Shown: positions 17,849-26,485, counted from the first letter of the stretch. The stretch: 64,000 nt of DNA from Paenibacillus sp. NAIST15-1 (GCF_001894745.1 NZ_BBYF01000009.1:62001-126000); one strand, 5' to 3'. Numbers and translations: made by a program. Notes: generated by a model from the sequence alone, not told the origin.

Positions 17849-18502
17849 TTAGCTCGCAAATAGCTTAGCCATAAATTCATAAGTTAACGGCATGCTGCTC
17901 TTCAAATCGTCCCTTGTCGTATCGCTAAACAAATACAAGCTAGCAGCTTCAGCGAAATACTCCGTTGGATACGTCGAAACATAGCCATCACCTTTATATT
18001 TTACACTTGCTTCTTTATTGAAAATGGTGTTGAATTCTTCAGTACCACTAATTTCATTGAAAACGAGTCGGTCAACCGCATGCAGCGTCTCGTGAATTTC
18101 CAGATTAAACGAATTGTGCCCCTTCCCTTTCTCGCTATACCCGATGCGAACCGCCACAACTCGCTCGCTCACTCCAGGAACATCGTCCCATGTCAATCCA
18201 GTGCCTTCCCACCCTCTTGGTACTACTCCCTTCAGGTAAGCAAGTTCTGGCTCGTCCGTAATGGCTCCTTGTGTAAGCTTAATCTTAACTCCTTTACTAT
18301 ATAGAGCATTCAAGACCGATGTCGGAATCTTCTCCAGCCGCTGCTTCATTGCAGCTGCCTCACTTCGATTGTAATCGCCGTTAGGCAATACAACCAGCTT
18401 GTCCAGAATAGTCTGCTCCTGCGCTTGAACCGGAACTGCGAATAATGGGCATACGATGATAACAGCAAGAATAAATGCGACAACACGCTTGTCCCATTTC
18501 AC
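17849..18502 (-). CDS. Pro-Pro endopeptidase, PPEP-2 type (secreted zinc metalloprotease)
   Basis: Secreted zinc metalloprotease that hydrolyses Pro-Pro bonds. From a GTG start 217 residues: signal peptide (KWDKRVVAFILAVIIV...VQA, to about 27), zinc motif HETLH (His137, Glu138, His141), third ligand Glu185 in YFAEAASLY, and the substrate loop SERV at 112-115, which distinguishes PPEP-2 from C. difficile PPEP-1. The GTG at 18502 was preferred over the longer ATG at 18562 because GGGAGGAG precedes it, the longer frame begins at the riboswitch edge, and this numbering agrees with the published SERV position as I recall it. The substrate motif PLPPVP is encoded by the convergent neighbour. Expression is predicted to be repressed by c-di-GMP. 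Confidence 0.95.
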   Translation of the reverse strand: MKWDKRVVAFILAVIIVCPLFAVPVQAQEQTILDKLVVLPNGDYNRSEAAAMKQRLEKIPTSVLNALYSKGVKIKLTQGAITDEPELAYLKGVVPRGWEGTGLTWDDVPGVSERVVAVRIGYSEKGKGHNSFNLEIHETLHAVDRLVFNEISGTEEFNTIFNKEASVKYKGDGYVSTYPTEYFAEAASLYLFSDTTRDDLKSSMPLTYEFMAKLFAS

Positions 18503-18565
18503 AATACATTCTCCTCCCGAAGCGAACAGCTGAATAACCGATTCAACACTGCCCTGCTTCATGAT

Positions 18566-18641
18566 TGGTAACTGGCTGGCTTAGCGAGATTCGCTGTAGC
18601 CCCTATAGCTTTGCGTCACCATTTTTCAATGGCTTTGCCCT
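18566..18641 (-). ncRNA. Cyclic-di-GMP-I riboswitch aptamer, proximal copy, before PPEP-2
   Basis: Minus strand: GGCAAAGCCATT, short loop, AATGGTGACGCAAAGC, CTATAGGGGCTA, CTCGCTAAGCCAGCCAGTTACC. All class I landmarks are present. It ends about 64 nt before the GTG start. No terminator is visible between it and the gene, so it may act on translation, or only in combination with the distal copy. It is nearly identical to the distal copy 190 nt upstream. Confidence 0.9.
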
Positions 18642-18682
18642 TGTGCAAATACGGAGTGCATGATATGAAGTTTGCAAGCAAT

Positions 18683-18719
18683 AAAAAAAGATCCCCACTT
18701 ACCGAAATAAGAAGGGATC
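18683..18719 (-). terminator. Terminator between the two tandem aptamers
   Basis: Minus strand GATCCC...GGGATC with inner CTTA/TAAG and loop TTTCGG, then seven T. Its loop and 3' arm contain TCGGTAA, the exact complement of TTACCGA at the 3' end of the distal aptamer (18756-18762). The competing pairing should form without ligand, so c-di-GMP binding favours termination (OFF). Confidence 0.82.
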
Positions 18720-18755
18720 GTAACGTACATGGACGTTGCCGCTATTCCTCTATAA

Positions 18756-18833
18756 TCGGTAACTGGCTGGCTTAGCGAGATTCGCCGTAGCCCCTATAGC
18801 TTTGCGTCGCCATCTTTCGATGGGTTTGCCTTT
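18756..18833 (-). ncRNA. Cyclic-di-GMP-I riboswitch aptamer, distal copy, before PPEP-2
   Basis: Minus strand: GGCAAACCCATC, GAAA loop, GATGGCGACGCAAAGC, CTATAGGGGCTA, CTCGCTAAGCCAGCCAGTTACCGA. It differs from the proximal copy at a few positions, two of which are compensatory within the P2 stem. It is followed by a terminator with a visible antiterminator pairing, consistent with an OFF switch. Confidence 0.9.
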
Positions 18834-18886
18834 ATCAATATAGACTCTATTGAAATGGAAAATAAATCTATTAGTTCTATATCACT

Positions 18887-18915
18887 AGATTAATGCTGCT
18901 AGAATCGAAAGTCAA
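18887..18915 (-). promoter_or_regulatory. Promoter of the PPEP-2 leader
   Basis: On the minus strand TTGACT, 17-nt spacer, TAATCT. It lies about 55 nt before the distal aptamer, so both aptamers are in one leader. Confidence 0.65.
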
Positions 18916-18997
18916 GCAGGTAACGGCAAAATTTTACAAGAAAATCGAGTCCTTTTTCCTCCCTATGCCTGAACTTGTCGCATTGTCCCATAACAAA

Positions 18998-19021
18998 GAG
19001 CCCCGATACAATCGGAGCCCC
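18998..19021 (-). terminator. Probable terminator of the stalk-repeat gene
   Basis: Minus strand GGGGCTCCGAT, loop TGT, ATCGGGGCTC with one mismatch, followed by TTTGTT. Confidence 0.55.
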
Positions 19022-19075
19022 TTCCTCTATGAATCTACCTACTCCATCACTGCCTATAGATTTACTTCGTATGCT

Positions 19076-22000
19076 CTAGAAGGCTTCACCAGGAATGATT
19101 TCATTACATGCCTTGGACAAATTATTGGCTGTTGCTTGTCGGCCATCTGCAATCGACAGAATGAATATACGATAGGCAACACCACTTCGAAGTGCGGATC
19201 CTGTAATGTCCTTATCTGAAGAAGTAAGCGTCAGGATACCCTCCTCCGATACCTTCACCACACGATATCCTCCGTTGCGTACCCGATTGGCTTCCGTCAA
19301 TGTAAAGCTATCTGCGTATCCAGAAGGAACTGCCATTATCGCGTAATAGGCGATGCCCTTGCTATCTGCTGCCTTATCGAATGATACTTTGAGGATTGCT
19401 CCTTCCCCTTCCAGGACAGCAGTTACATTCGCCGCTGCTGGAACCGCAGGATCAAGCAGCTTAAACTCCTCGGAAGGAGCAGAGAGTGCATTGGATGCAC
19501 CTCTCCCTTCGGACACAGATAAGATAAATACTCGGTATACCATCCCTTTCGAGAGCTGCTTGCCGTACACATCACGTGCAGCATCAGGCAGCATCTCCTT
19601 CACAACGCCCGCCTGCTTAGATACCTTCTTATAATTGATTGCCGATACGGTATTTGCAGCAGATAGCTTATAGCCCTCCGCCTTCTCCGACGGAACGATT
19701 AGAATTCGATATTCGGCAATTGTGGAATCATTAGCAGGTGCCGAGAAGCTCACTTCCACATCCCGGCTATTGCCGTTGTTCTTTGTTCCTTGCACAGCAA
19801 CATTAGTAACTGTGTCTGCCCCTAGGTTATCCTCCAAGACGATATTTGGGGAAGGTGCTGACAATGCATTTGTTCCGCCGTCATTGTCTCCTACTGACAA
19901 AATAAAGACTCGATAACTAACACCATTTTTAATGGATGAACCATCCACATCACGAGCATCCGGGGACAACGTCAAAGTACGATTCGCTCCGTTCGTTTTG
20001 ACAACTGTGTAATTGGATCGCGGTACTTCACTAGCCGCAGAGACGCCGAACTGACTTGCATTCGCCGATTTTACGACCAGCACTCGATATTGGCTTATAT
20101 TCGACTCATCTACTGCTCGGGTATATGCTACCTGTAGATCTCGGCCATCACGATAATCGCTAACATCCTGTACACCCACATTCGTAGCGGAGTATACCAC
20201 AGCACGATTCTCCAGTGTAATCGGCCAAGACGGATTGGATAAGGCATTGGAGTAACTGCCCTTCCCAACAGATAAGACAAATACCTGATAACTGATTCCA
20301 TTTCGAATAGAAGAGCCATCCACATCACGGGCATTGGAAGGCACCACAATACTTTGATGTCGTCCCGTTGTACTGACAGCGATATAATTTGATCTAGATA
20401 TTTCATTTGCACCGGACAGTGTAAATCGATTGGCATCTGAGGACTTTACGACCATAATTCGATACTGGCTAATATCCGACTCATCCGATGCCCGCTCGAA
20501 GCTAACTCGCAAATCACGGCCATCATTATAATCGCTGACATCACTGACCGTTACATTCTTAGATGCCTGAACATTCCCTTTATTGTTGAGTACGATCGCA
20601 GAAGATGCTGCGGAGAGTGCAGAAGCATTGCCATCCTTGGCTACTGCCATTACGAATACGCGGTACGTCTCCCCATTGCCAATATAAGATCCCTGTACAT
20701 CTCGGGCATTGGACGGCAATGTCGTCGTTATGTTGTATCCATTCCGCGCAACATCATAATATCTGCCGGACGGAACTCGGTTCGCATCGGACAGATCGAA
20801 GCTTCCGGCATCTCGATTTCTGACTACAAAGATCCGGTAATAGCTCACCTTCGATTCATCGCCGGAGCGAATAAAGCTAACCTGCAAGTCACGGCCATCC
20901 CCGTAATTGCCCACATCATCCACTTTTGTAATGGACGGCGCCGCGATCGGACGATCCAGCGTAATAGAGGATGAACCTGCAGACAACGCATGCGGAGACA
21001 CCTTGCTATTGCTGCTTACAGAGAGTACAAATACGGTATATGAAATATCGCTGCGAATATAATCACCGGATACATCTCTTGAGGAAGAGGAGAGCGTTGT
21101 CGCTAACGTAGAATTGGAACCAGATTTGGAGATTGTCGTGTAGAATGAGTTAGGCACAGCATTTGCAGCAGCCGTGTCAAACCGATTGGCATCTCTTGTC
21201 TTCACAACGTGGATTTGATAATTCGCGATGTAATCATCATACTGCGGTCGTGCAAAGCTGACCTGAAGATCTCGGCCATCTCCGTAATCGGCCACATCGC
21301 GTACTTGCACATTGCTTACAGCGGACACTGTTGTGTTCGTTAATGTTAGGGTTTGGGAAGCTGAAGATAACGCCGACTTGTTCGTACCTTTGCCTACCGC
21401 AAGCACTAACACCACGTAGGATTGACTCTTCTTCAGAAGGTCTCCATCTACATCGCGAGTGTTGGATGTAAGCGGCACTTGTTGTGGCCCGCCAATCGGG
21501 AACGCCACGGTATATTGACCTGTAGGAACAGCCAATGCTTGCGACAAGGTGAATCCATAGACATTCGCGGCCTTCACTACAAATACGCGATAGTGATCCA
21601 CCGCTGATTCCGTTGCCGATTTCAAGAAGCTGACCTCCACATCACGGCCATCTCCATACTTGCCAGCCGTTTGCGCGCTGACACTTGTTACTGGGGCTAC
21701 CGTTTTGTTTGCAGGGAGTGTCCGAATATAAACGCTCTGTGATCGCTGATTCCAGCCTACCTCTGCCCCAATTGCCTCACTGACGAAGCGTACAGGCACC
21801 ATGGTTCTCCCCAGCAATGTCTGCGGCGGTACATCAAGTACAACAGCGGAGCCGTTTATGGTCGCAGCCTTGGAGCCAATCTTCAGCACAATGGTAGTAT
21901 CGTCCTTAATGGCCGTCACCATTTGCCTTCTCTGATCCCACAACACCTTGGCATCAAGCGCTTCGAATATGGCGCGCATCGGAAGCATCGTTCGACCCTG

Positions 22001-22138
22001 AAGCGTTGTCGGTGGCTGATCCGTAATCAACTTCACCCCATCCATGTAAATGCTGATGGATGCAGCTGCTTGCAGCTGTGTTGGAATGACAAGCAGCAGC
22101 ATGACGACTGCCACAATCCCTGACAGTATCCTTTTCAC
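19076..22138 (-). CDS. Secreted stalk-domain protein with seven ~120-residue repeats
   Basis: About 1,020 residues. Signal peptide (KRILSGIVAVVMLLLV...), then a copper-amine-oxidase-N-like stalk domain (about 25-145: ISIYMDGVKL, TMLPMRAIFEALDAKV, MVPVRFVSEAIGAEVGW), then seven tandem repeats of ~115-125 residues. Each repeat carries the signature DVSDYxDGRDLQVSF, then YRIxVVKS, a middle ARDV, and closes SYRVFVLSV...NALS. The seventh is the most divergent. The repeats look like all-beta modules of about fibronectin-III size but I recognise no named family. Start chosen as GTG ending at 22138 after GAGGAGGAG. It has no SLH or LPXTG anchor, so attachment is unexplained. It lies beside the PPEP-2/adhesin locus. 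Confidence 0.85.
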   Translation of the reverse strand: MKRILSGIVAVVMLLLVIPTQLQAAASISIYMDGVKLITDQPPTTLQGRTMLPMRAIFEALDAKVLWDQRRQMVTAIKDDTTIVLKIGSKAATINGSAVVLDVPPQTLLGRTMVPVRFVSEAIGAEVGWNQRSQSVYIRTLPANKTVAPVTSVSAQTAGKYGDGRDVEVSFLKSATESAVDHYRVFVVKAANVYGFTLSQALAVPTGQYTVAFPIGGPQQVPLTSNTRDVDGDLLKKSQSYVVLVLAVGKGTNKSALSSASQTLTLTNTTVSAVSNVQVRDVADYGDGRDLQVSFARPQYDDYIANYQIHVVKTRDANRFDTAAANAVPNSFYTTISKSGSNSTLATTLSSSSRDVSGDYIRSDISYTVFVLSVSSNSKVSPHALSAGSSSITLDRPIAAPSITKVDDVGNYGDGRDLQVSFIRSGDESKVSYYRIFVVRNRDAGSFDLSDANRVPSGRYYDVARNGYNITTTLPSNARDVQGSYIGNGETYRVFVMAVAKDGNASALSAASSAIVLNNKGNVQASKNVTVSDVSDYNDGRDLRVSFERASDESDISQYRIMVVKSSDANRFTLSGANEISRSNYIAVSTTGRHQSIVVPSNARDVDGSSIRNGISYQVFVLSVGKGSYSNALSNPSWPITLENRAVVYSATNVGVQDVSDYRDGRDLQVAYTRAVDESNISQYRVLVVKSANASQFGVSAASEVPRSNYTVVKTNGANRTLTLSPDARDVDGSSIKNGVSYRVFILSVGDNDGGTNALSAPSPNIVLEDNLGADTVTNVAVQGTKNNGNSRDVEVSFSAPANDSTIAEYRILIVPSEKAEGYKLSAANTVSAINYKKVSKQAGVVKEMLPDAARDVYGKQLSKGMVYRVFILSVSEGRGASNALSAPSEEFKLLDPAVPAAANVTAVLEGEGAILKVSFDKAADSKGIAYYAIMAVPSGYADSFTLTEANRVRNGGYRVVKVSEEGILTLTSSDKDITGSALRSGVAYRIFILSIADGRQATANNLSKACNEIIPGEAF

Positions 22139-22426
22139 CCGTTCCTCCTCCTCGTTCACCAAACATGATAATCCAATATATGTCTTCCTGTTGCCTTCTT
22201 AACGTGGCAATCTAGAGAAAGGTTTCGCTCTAAGTTGCAATCATTCAAATTTGGGCTTGCCTTTTTTTTCGCATGGCTTCCATTACTATTCAACAGGATA
22301 GTTACTATATAAATTAACCGTACTTTTATTAGAAAAGCAGTTCGATTATGATAACAGCACAGCATGCGCATGTTGAATTCATAATTACGGAATGTGATGG
22401 AGCAAGGCTTAGGAGGAGGAACACGT

Positions 22427-23386
22427 TTGAGAGCAATTGTATTTGGAAGCACCGGCTTCATTGGAAGTCATGTCGTAGAGCAGCTGCTGCATGCTGGGCA
22501 TGAGGTTACCGCCGTCGCACGGCATACAAGCAATATCTCATGGCTCAAACAGACCGGCGCTCAAGTCATCCAACTCCATATGGAGGATCGTACAGAACTG
22601 GCTTCTGTCATCCAAGGACATGATGTGGTCTACAACTGCACAGCAGATGCGAAGCTGAATTCGACGATACGCTTAGACGCACCCGTAGAAATTCAATTGA
22701 CGAAATGGTTGACAGAAACTGCAGCCGCGCAAGGAGTAGCCCGCTTCGTTCAGTTGAGCACCATTGTTGTCTATGATTTCCGCAGCATTGAGCCAATTGA
22801 TGAACGATATGATACTCAACCGATGTACCCGATACAGCAGTTAGCACTAGCAAGGGAGGAGATCGTACAAGAAGCTGGCCTCCGTAATGGAATGAAGACG
22901 GTAATATTACGTCCGGCAAGCACGATTGGAGTACGCGATCAATCCTCATTCTTCGCCAGAAAGTTCGTGGCACATGCCCGCGATCAGTATCCAATCGTCG
23001 GCGGTGGTTCAACGAAAGTGTCTCTCGTCGATACTCGCGATATCGGCCGTGCGATGGAGTGGCTTGGTACATATGGTGAGGTCGGGCAGGATAATGGGGT
23101 TTATGTATTGAAAGGATTCGATACGACTTGGATGCAATTGAAAGAGGCCATCGATGCCGCTACAGGAAAGCGCGCTTCCCTTCTCCATATCCCCGCTGAA
23201 CTGACTGAGGAACAACGGAAAGCGTATCCTATGTCGCCTTTTGCATGGGACACATTAACGACCAACCGCATTTGGGACGATTCGCAAATTCGCCAGCAAG
23301 GATTCCAAACCCTCTATTCCATGGAGGAATCGGTTACGGATGCAGTTCGTGATCTGATGACTCGGCAGCAATATAGGGCTTATTAA
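22427..23386 (+). CDS. NAD-dependent epimerase/dehydratase family protein (extended SDR)
   Basis: About 319 residues. Rossmann nucleotide-binding motif GSTGFIGSHVVEQLL at the N-terminus, followed by a sugar-epimerase-like fold; the usual YxxxK is represented by YPIQQLALAREE, so the catalytic Tyr-Lys pair is not standard, which suggests an atypical SDR. Start chosen at TTG 22427 because GGAGGAGG lies 6 nt upstream; the longer frame begins with a GTG overlapping that site. Single gene, not in a sugar operon. Substrate unknown. Confidence 0.82.
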   Translation: MRAIVFGSTGFIGSHVVEQLLHAGHEVTAVARHTSNISWLKQTGAQVIQLHMEDRTELASVIQGHDVVYNCTADAKLNSTIRLDAPVEIQLTKWLTETAAAQGVARFVQLSTIVVYDFRSIEPIDERYDTQPMYPIQQLALAREEIVQEAGLRNGMKTVILRPASTIGVRDQSSFFARKFVAHARDQYPIVGGGSTKVSLVDTRDIGRAMEWLGTYGEVGQDNGVYVLKGFDTTWMQLKEAIDAATGKRASLLHIPAELTEEQRKAYPMSPFAWDTLTTNRIWDDSQIRQQGFQTLYSMEESVTDAVRDLMTRQQYRAY

Positions 23387-23414
23387 GTAATAATCTACTT
23401 TTAAAATACAAAAA

Positions 23415-23440
23415 GGGACACGAAAATTCGTGTCCCTTCA
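23415..23440. terminator. Bidirectional terminator between the epimerase and YdjO genes
   Basis: AAGGGACACG / CGTGTCCCTT with a 6-nt loop; on the minus strand it is followed by TTTTTG. Confidence 0.8.
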
Positions 23441-23479
23441 TAACGAATAAACTTAATGCACAAGTAACCCCGTCAACCC

Positions 23480-23692
23480 TTACTTGGAGGATTGAACTGG
23501 ACTCGTGTTGGCAAGAACGGCTATCTTCTTCTCACCCTTGACCATTGCAGACTTGCATTGCGGGCATGTCGGTTCATTTGAAAAAGTGAAATTATCTCGC
23601 ATCCATCCATTGCAATCTTCACTCGAACATATCCACACCGATGTTATTTCCATCGGCACATCCTCTTGTGATTTCTTCCGCGAGCTGTACAA
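23480..23692 (-). CDS. YdjO-family zinc-ribbon protein, second copy
   Basis: 70-residue paralogue of the protein at 7758: WICSSEDCNGWMRDNFTF then PTCPQCKSAMVKG. Four cysteines in two CxxC-like pairs can bind zinc. The TTG start ending at 23692 (after GGAG) gives an N-terminus MYSSRKKSQEDVP that aligns with MYYAKKQPEPVP of the paralogue, so it is preferred to the internal ATG. Role unknown; the family is annotated as cold-inducible. It has its own terminator. Confidence 0.83.
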   Translation of the reverse strand: MYSSRKKSQEDVPMEITSVWICSSEDCNGWMRDNFTFSNEPTCPQCKSAMVKGEKKIAVLANTSPVQSSK

Positions 23693-23743
23693 ACCCCATC
23701 TCTCCTCACATGATATGTTGATACGCCGACTGTAAATATAAAA

Positions 23744-23766
23744 GCCCCAAACGTCACGTTCGGGGC
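23744..23766 (-). terminator. Terminator of the RNase H gene
   Basis: GCCCC...GGGGC with inner ACG/CGT; followed by TTTT on the minus strand. Confidence 0.65.
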
Positions 23767-23893
23767 ACGATATTGCGACTACAGCCGAATCAGTATGGTT
23801 CCATTATACCATACTTCCAGATTAATCTGTGTAAAAAGTGGATCTCCGTTCCAATTCTGAATCAACCTGTACAAAAGCTCTGTTGAGAAGCGG

Positions 23894-24541
23894 CTATTTC
23901 CTCCCGTAATCGGCCTTAATCTCGCCCCAATGCTCGGTTTCCCACTTCAGGATTTTATTGCTGTAGGTATTCGTCTGCAGCCAATGAAGCGCCCGGTCTA
24001 CTAAATTCCACACTTCCCGCGTCGATTCATTGCGAACAAGCGTTGTCGCCACTTTCTTCTCGCGTACCCACTTCATCGCGGTTCGCGAATCACTGTATAT
24101 CGTCTTATTGCTGCCTTGCTGCTTGAGATAAGCCAAAGAATGCACGATGGCAAGGAACTCGCCTAGGTTGTTCGTTCCATTGGGAATAGGCCCATTTGCA
24201 AAGATCACTTCTCCTGTCTTCGTATCTACTCCCTGATACTCGATCGGCCCTGGATTCCCTCTCGTCCCTACATCTACGGAAATGCTGTTATAGTCAATCT
24301 CTGATTTGGATACGGAAGCAGCAGCCCCAGCGGACTTCCCAGAAGCCCCCTTCTTCGCAGCGCCTTGACCCCAATGCTTCTTCCAGCCTTCCCGATAGGC
24401 CTTCTCCGCTTCGCTCTGGGAGGTATAGGACTTATACTTCGCGTCCTTGTAATTGCTCACTTGCGCTTGGCATTCCGGCCAGCTCGTATAGACTCCTGGC
24501 TTATTGCCTTCCCATACCACATAGTATTTCTGCTGCGCCAT
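23894..24541 (-). CDS. Ribonuclease H-like protein with N-terminal viroplasmin domain
   Basis: 215 residues in two parts. Residues 1-45 form a caulimovirus-viroplasmin / RNase H1 N-terminal domain (YYVVWEGNKPGVYTSWPECQAQV), which binds RNA-DNA hybrids. Residues ~80-215 form an RNase H fold with acidic residues in SVDVGTRGNPGP, NNLGEFLAI, YSDSRTAMKWV and the C-terminal region HWGEIKADYG. Between them is an Ala/Gly/Lys linker. The enzyme would cut RNA in RNA-DNA hybrids. Start at the ATG ending 24541 gives MAQQKYYVVWEG; the longer frame has no ribosome site. Single gene. Confidence 0.88.
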   Translation of the reverse strand: MAQQKYYVVWEGNKPGVYTSWPECQAQVSNYKDAKYKSYTSQSEAEKAYREGWKKHWGQGAAKKGASGKSAGAAASVSKSEIDYNSISVDVGTRGNPGPIEYQGVDTKTGEVIFANGPIPNGTNNLGEFLAIVHSLAYLKQQGSNKTIYSDSRTAMKWVREKKVATTLVRNESTREVWNLVDRALHWLQTNTYSNKILKWETEHWGEIKADYGRK

Positions 24542-24668
24542 AACTCGTACCGCTCCTTCACCTTCTGCTTCTCTATTGACAGCGACAGCTGCCACTCCAC
24601 CAGAAATACAGAGGAACATGTTGTTCCTCGTGATCCAGCGTTAGTTGCTCCATCTCTTTACGCCAAGC

Positions 24669-24911
24669 TTACGTCCATCCCCAGCAGAATCCATCTCTGT
24701 CCCATGCGACTTTGCCGCGATGCAGCTTACGGAACGCCTTCTTCACTTCCTTGTCGAGCGAAGCATTCCCATTCTCATTCACATATACGAAATGCTCCCC
24801 GAAGTGCGCCTTCACATATTCAATGACATCGCTCTGATAAGCGACACCCTTCGTTCTAATTTCATCGATCATCCATTCCGCTACTTGCTGAGCTGTGTAT
24901 TCCACCAACAT
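24669..24911 (-). CDS. Conserved hypothetical small protein
   Basis: 80 residues from the ATG ending at 24911, just after AGGAG. Contains AQQVAEWMIDEIRTKGVAYQ and ends VAWDRDGFCWGWT. The pattern of a helical N-terminus and a basic stretch KEVKKAFRKLHRGK suggests a small winged-helix-like domain; I recall similar uncharacterised domains in Paenibacillus (DUF6953-like) but cannot confirm it. No signal peptide. It lies upstream of, and in the same direction as, the RNase H gene, with a gap of about 130 nt. Confidence 0.7.
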   Translation of the reverse strand: MLVEYTAQQVAEWMIDEIRTKGVAYQSDVIEYVKAHFGEHFVYVNENGNASLDKEVKKAFRKLHRGKVAWDRDGFCWGWT

Positions 24912-25005
24912 TCCACTCCTAATTCGTATCGATACTTGCATGCCTGTTTTCATTATAAATGAGCCCGCATCATATTCCTAATGTGCTCCACAAATTTTCC
25001 CTAAT

Positions 25006-25033
25006 AAAAAAGCCGTCGGTATCCGACAGCTTT
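25006..25033 (-). terminator. Terminator of the metallo-hydrolase gene
   Basis: Minus strand AGCTGTCGG / CCGACGGCT with a 3-nt loop, then six T. It lies about 145 nt after the stop at 25176. Confidence 0.75.
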
Positions 25034-25175
25034 CCCCACTCTTTATCCGTAATCCGTTATCCAGTTTTCTTCGTAACGATTTTCAAGGCACCGTAAATGA
25101 ACAATTCTCGAACATAACTTCCAAGCTGTACGTGCAATTACCATTGTCTAATCTCGAAAGATAACATCATATACA

Positions 25176-25934
25176 TCACAACGTTATGACCTGACCATCC
25201 TCCGGAACGAGGAATTGATCCGCAATCCCTTTCTCTTGAGCATAACTACGCAGCTCCTGCCTCGACAGCAAGCAGTGATTCACCGCCTCCATATGCGATG
25301 AAATGATAATGGATTCCGGCGATGCCTGATGCGTCCGATAAATATCTTCCTTAGTCATGAGGATTGGGTCCCCGATAAGGAATTGAGCTGCACCTCCGTT
25401 TACCACAATCACTTCAGGCTTGTGCTGTTGAATTGCAGCGTCCACCTCATCGCACCAGATCGTATCTCCCGCGACATACAAGGTCTTCTCTGTTGGATGC
25501 GACAAGACGAAGCCGGATACCCTGCCCATCCGCTCTCCAATTTCTCCAGTGCCATGCCGACCAGCTGTGCGCTGCAAACAAACTCCTCCTACGGAGGTAT
25601 GTTCATTCATCGCCTCGACATGATGGAAGCCCGCATCGCGAATCGATTGAGCATCCTGCTCGTTTTGGGCAATAATGCGAATCTCTTTAGGCAACACCGA
25701 TTTTGCCGTGTCGTCGAAATGATCAAGATGAAGATGCGTTATAATGACGGCATCCACCTGAATAATCTCTTCAATAGGAGTCGGCAGCTCAACAAGCGGA
25801 TTGCGAAGCTCCGCATGCGGTGTATTTGGGAATGCTGGGTAAGTCCCCTTAGGGGCCAAAAATGGATCAACCAGCAGCCTTTGACCTCCGTACTCTATAA
25901 TCAGCGTAGCATTGCGAATTTGGGTAATGTTCAT
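25176..25934 (-). CDS. MBL-fold metal-dependent hydrolase
   Basis: 252-residue metallo-beta-lactamase-fold hydrolase. Metal-binding motif THLHLDHFD near residue 70, then YVAGDTIWCDEVD and a late SSHMEAVNHC. The N-terminus ITQIRNATLIIEYGGQRLLVDPFLAPKG resembles the UlaG/RomA-like lactonase group. Start at the ATG ending 25934, which follows AGGAGGAG by ~7 nt; it is divergent from the Lrp-type regulator at 26069, which may control it. Substrate unknown. Confidence 0.87.
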   Translation of the reverse strand: MNITQIRNATLIIEYGGQRLLVDPFLAPKGTYPAFPNTPHAELRNPLVELPTPIEEIIQVDAVIITHLHLDHFDDTAKSVLPKEIRIIAQNEQDAQSIRDAGFHHVEAMNEHTSVGGVCLQRTAGRHGTGEIGERMGRVSGFVLSHPTEKTLYVAGDTIWCDEVDAAIQQHKPEVIVVNGGAAQFLIGDPILMTKEDIYRTHQASPESIIISSHMEAVNHCLLSRQELRSYAQEKGIADQFLVPEDGQVITL

Positions 25935-26068
25935 TCTGCACTCCTCCTGTGGCAAGCAAGCCTCTTTTTCTCTTCCTACGAATAGGATAATATGATTGGA
26001 GATAGGAAGACATATACAGAATCAAGCGTTAAGCGTCAAATACTTGATTAATGAAAGAGGTTGTTACG

Positions 26069-26485
26069 ATGCTGGATTCTACGGATCAACGCATTATTGA
26101 AGAACTGTCCCGCAATGGACGAGTCTCGATGAAGGAACTGGGACAGAAGATTCATATGACAGGTCAAGCAACGGCGAATCGCGTACAGAAGCTGGAAGAC
26201 GAAGGCGTTATTGAACACTATACGATTCAATTGAATCAAGCCAAGGCTGGGTACCCCGTACAAGCATTTATTCAAATCTATACAAAGCAGCCGGATCATC
26301 GCCCATTCTTGTCCTTTGTCGAGACACAGCAGACCTATGTTCTTCATAATTATAAAATTAGCGGCGAATGCTGCTATATGATGGAGTGCCGCTTCCCCTC
26401 CAATGAGGAACTGGATGCATTCCTCGTGGAATTGAATCAATATGCGAATTACAGACTGTCGATTGTCATTAAGAAAAACCCTTAA
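26069..26485 (+). CDS. Lrp/AsnC-family transcriptional regulator
   Basis: 138 residues. N-terminal helix-turn-helix (DSTDQRIIEELSRNGRVSM...QKIHMTGQATANRVQKLEDEGVI) and C-terminal ligand-binding RAM-type domain (residues ~65-138, including GYPVQAFIQIYT and GECCYMMECRF). Start chosen at ATG 26069 after AAAGAGG; an upstream in-frame ATG at 26051 lacks a ribosome site. Divergent from the MBL hydrolase with ~130 nt between, a common arrangement for a local regulator and target. The effector amino acid cannot be read from sequence. Confidence 0.9.
   Translation: MLDSTDQRIIEELSRNGRVSMKELGQKIHMTGQATANRVQKLEDEGVIEHYTIQLNQAKAGYPVQAFIQIYTKQPDHRPFLSFVETQQTYVLHNYKISGECCYMMECRFPSNEELDAFLVELNQYANYRLSIVIKKNP

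Noticed and set aside
18503..18562. A longer PPEP-2 frame starting at the ATG ending at 18562
   Set aside because: That start codon lies at the edge of the riboswitch, has no ribosome site, and would place 20 residues before the signal peptide. The GTG at 18502 fits better.
22139..22426. A c-di-GMP riboswitch upstream of the seven-repeat stalk gene
   Set aside because: A GGCAAG stretch after an A-run was noticed, but the CGCAAAGC core and the 3' GGTTGCC-like strand are absent.
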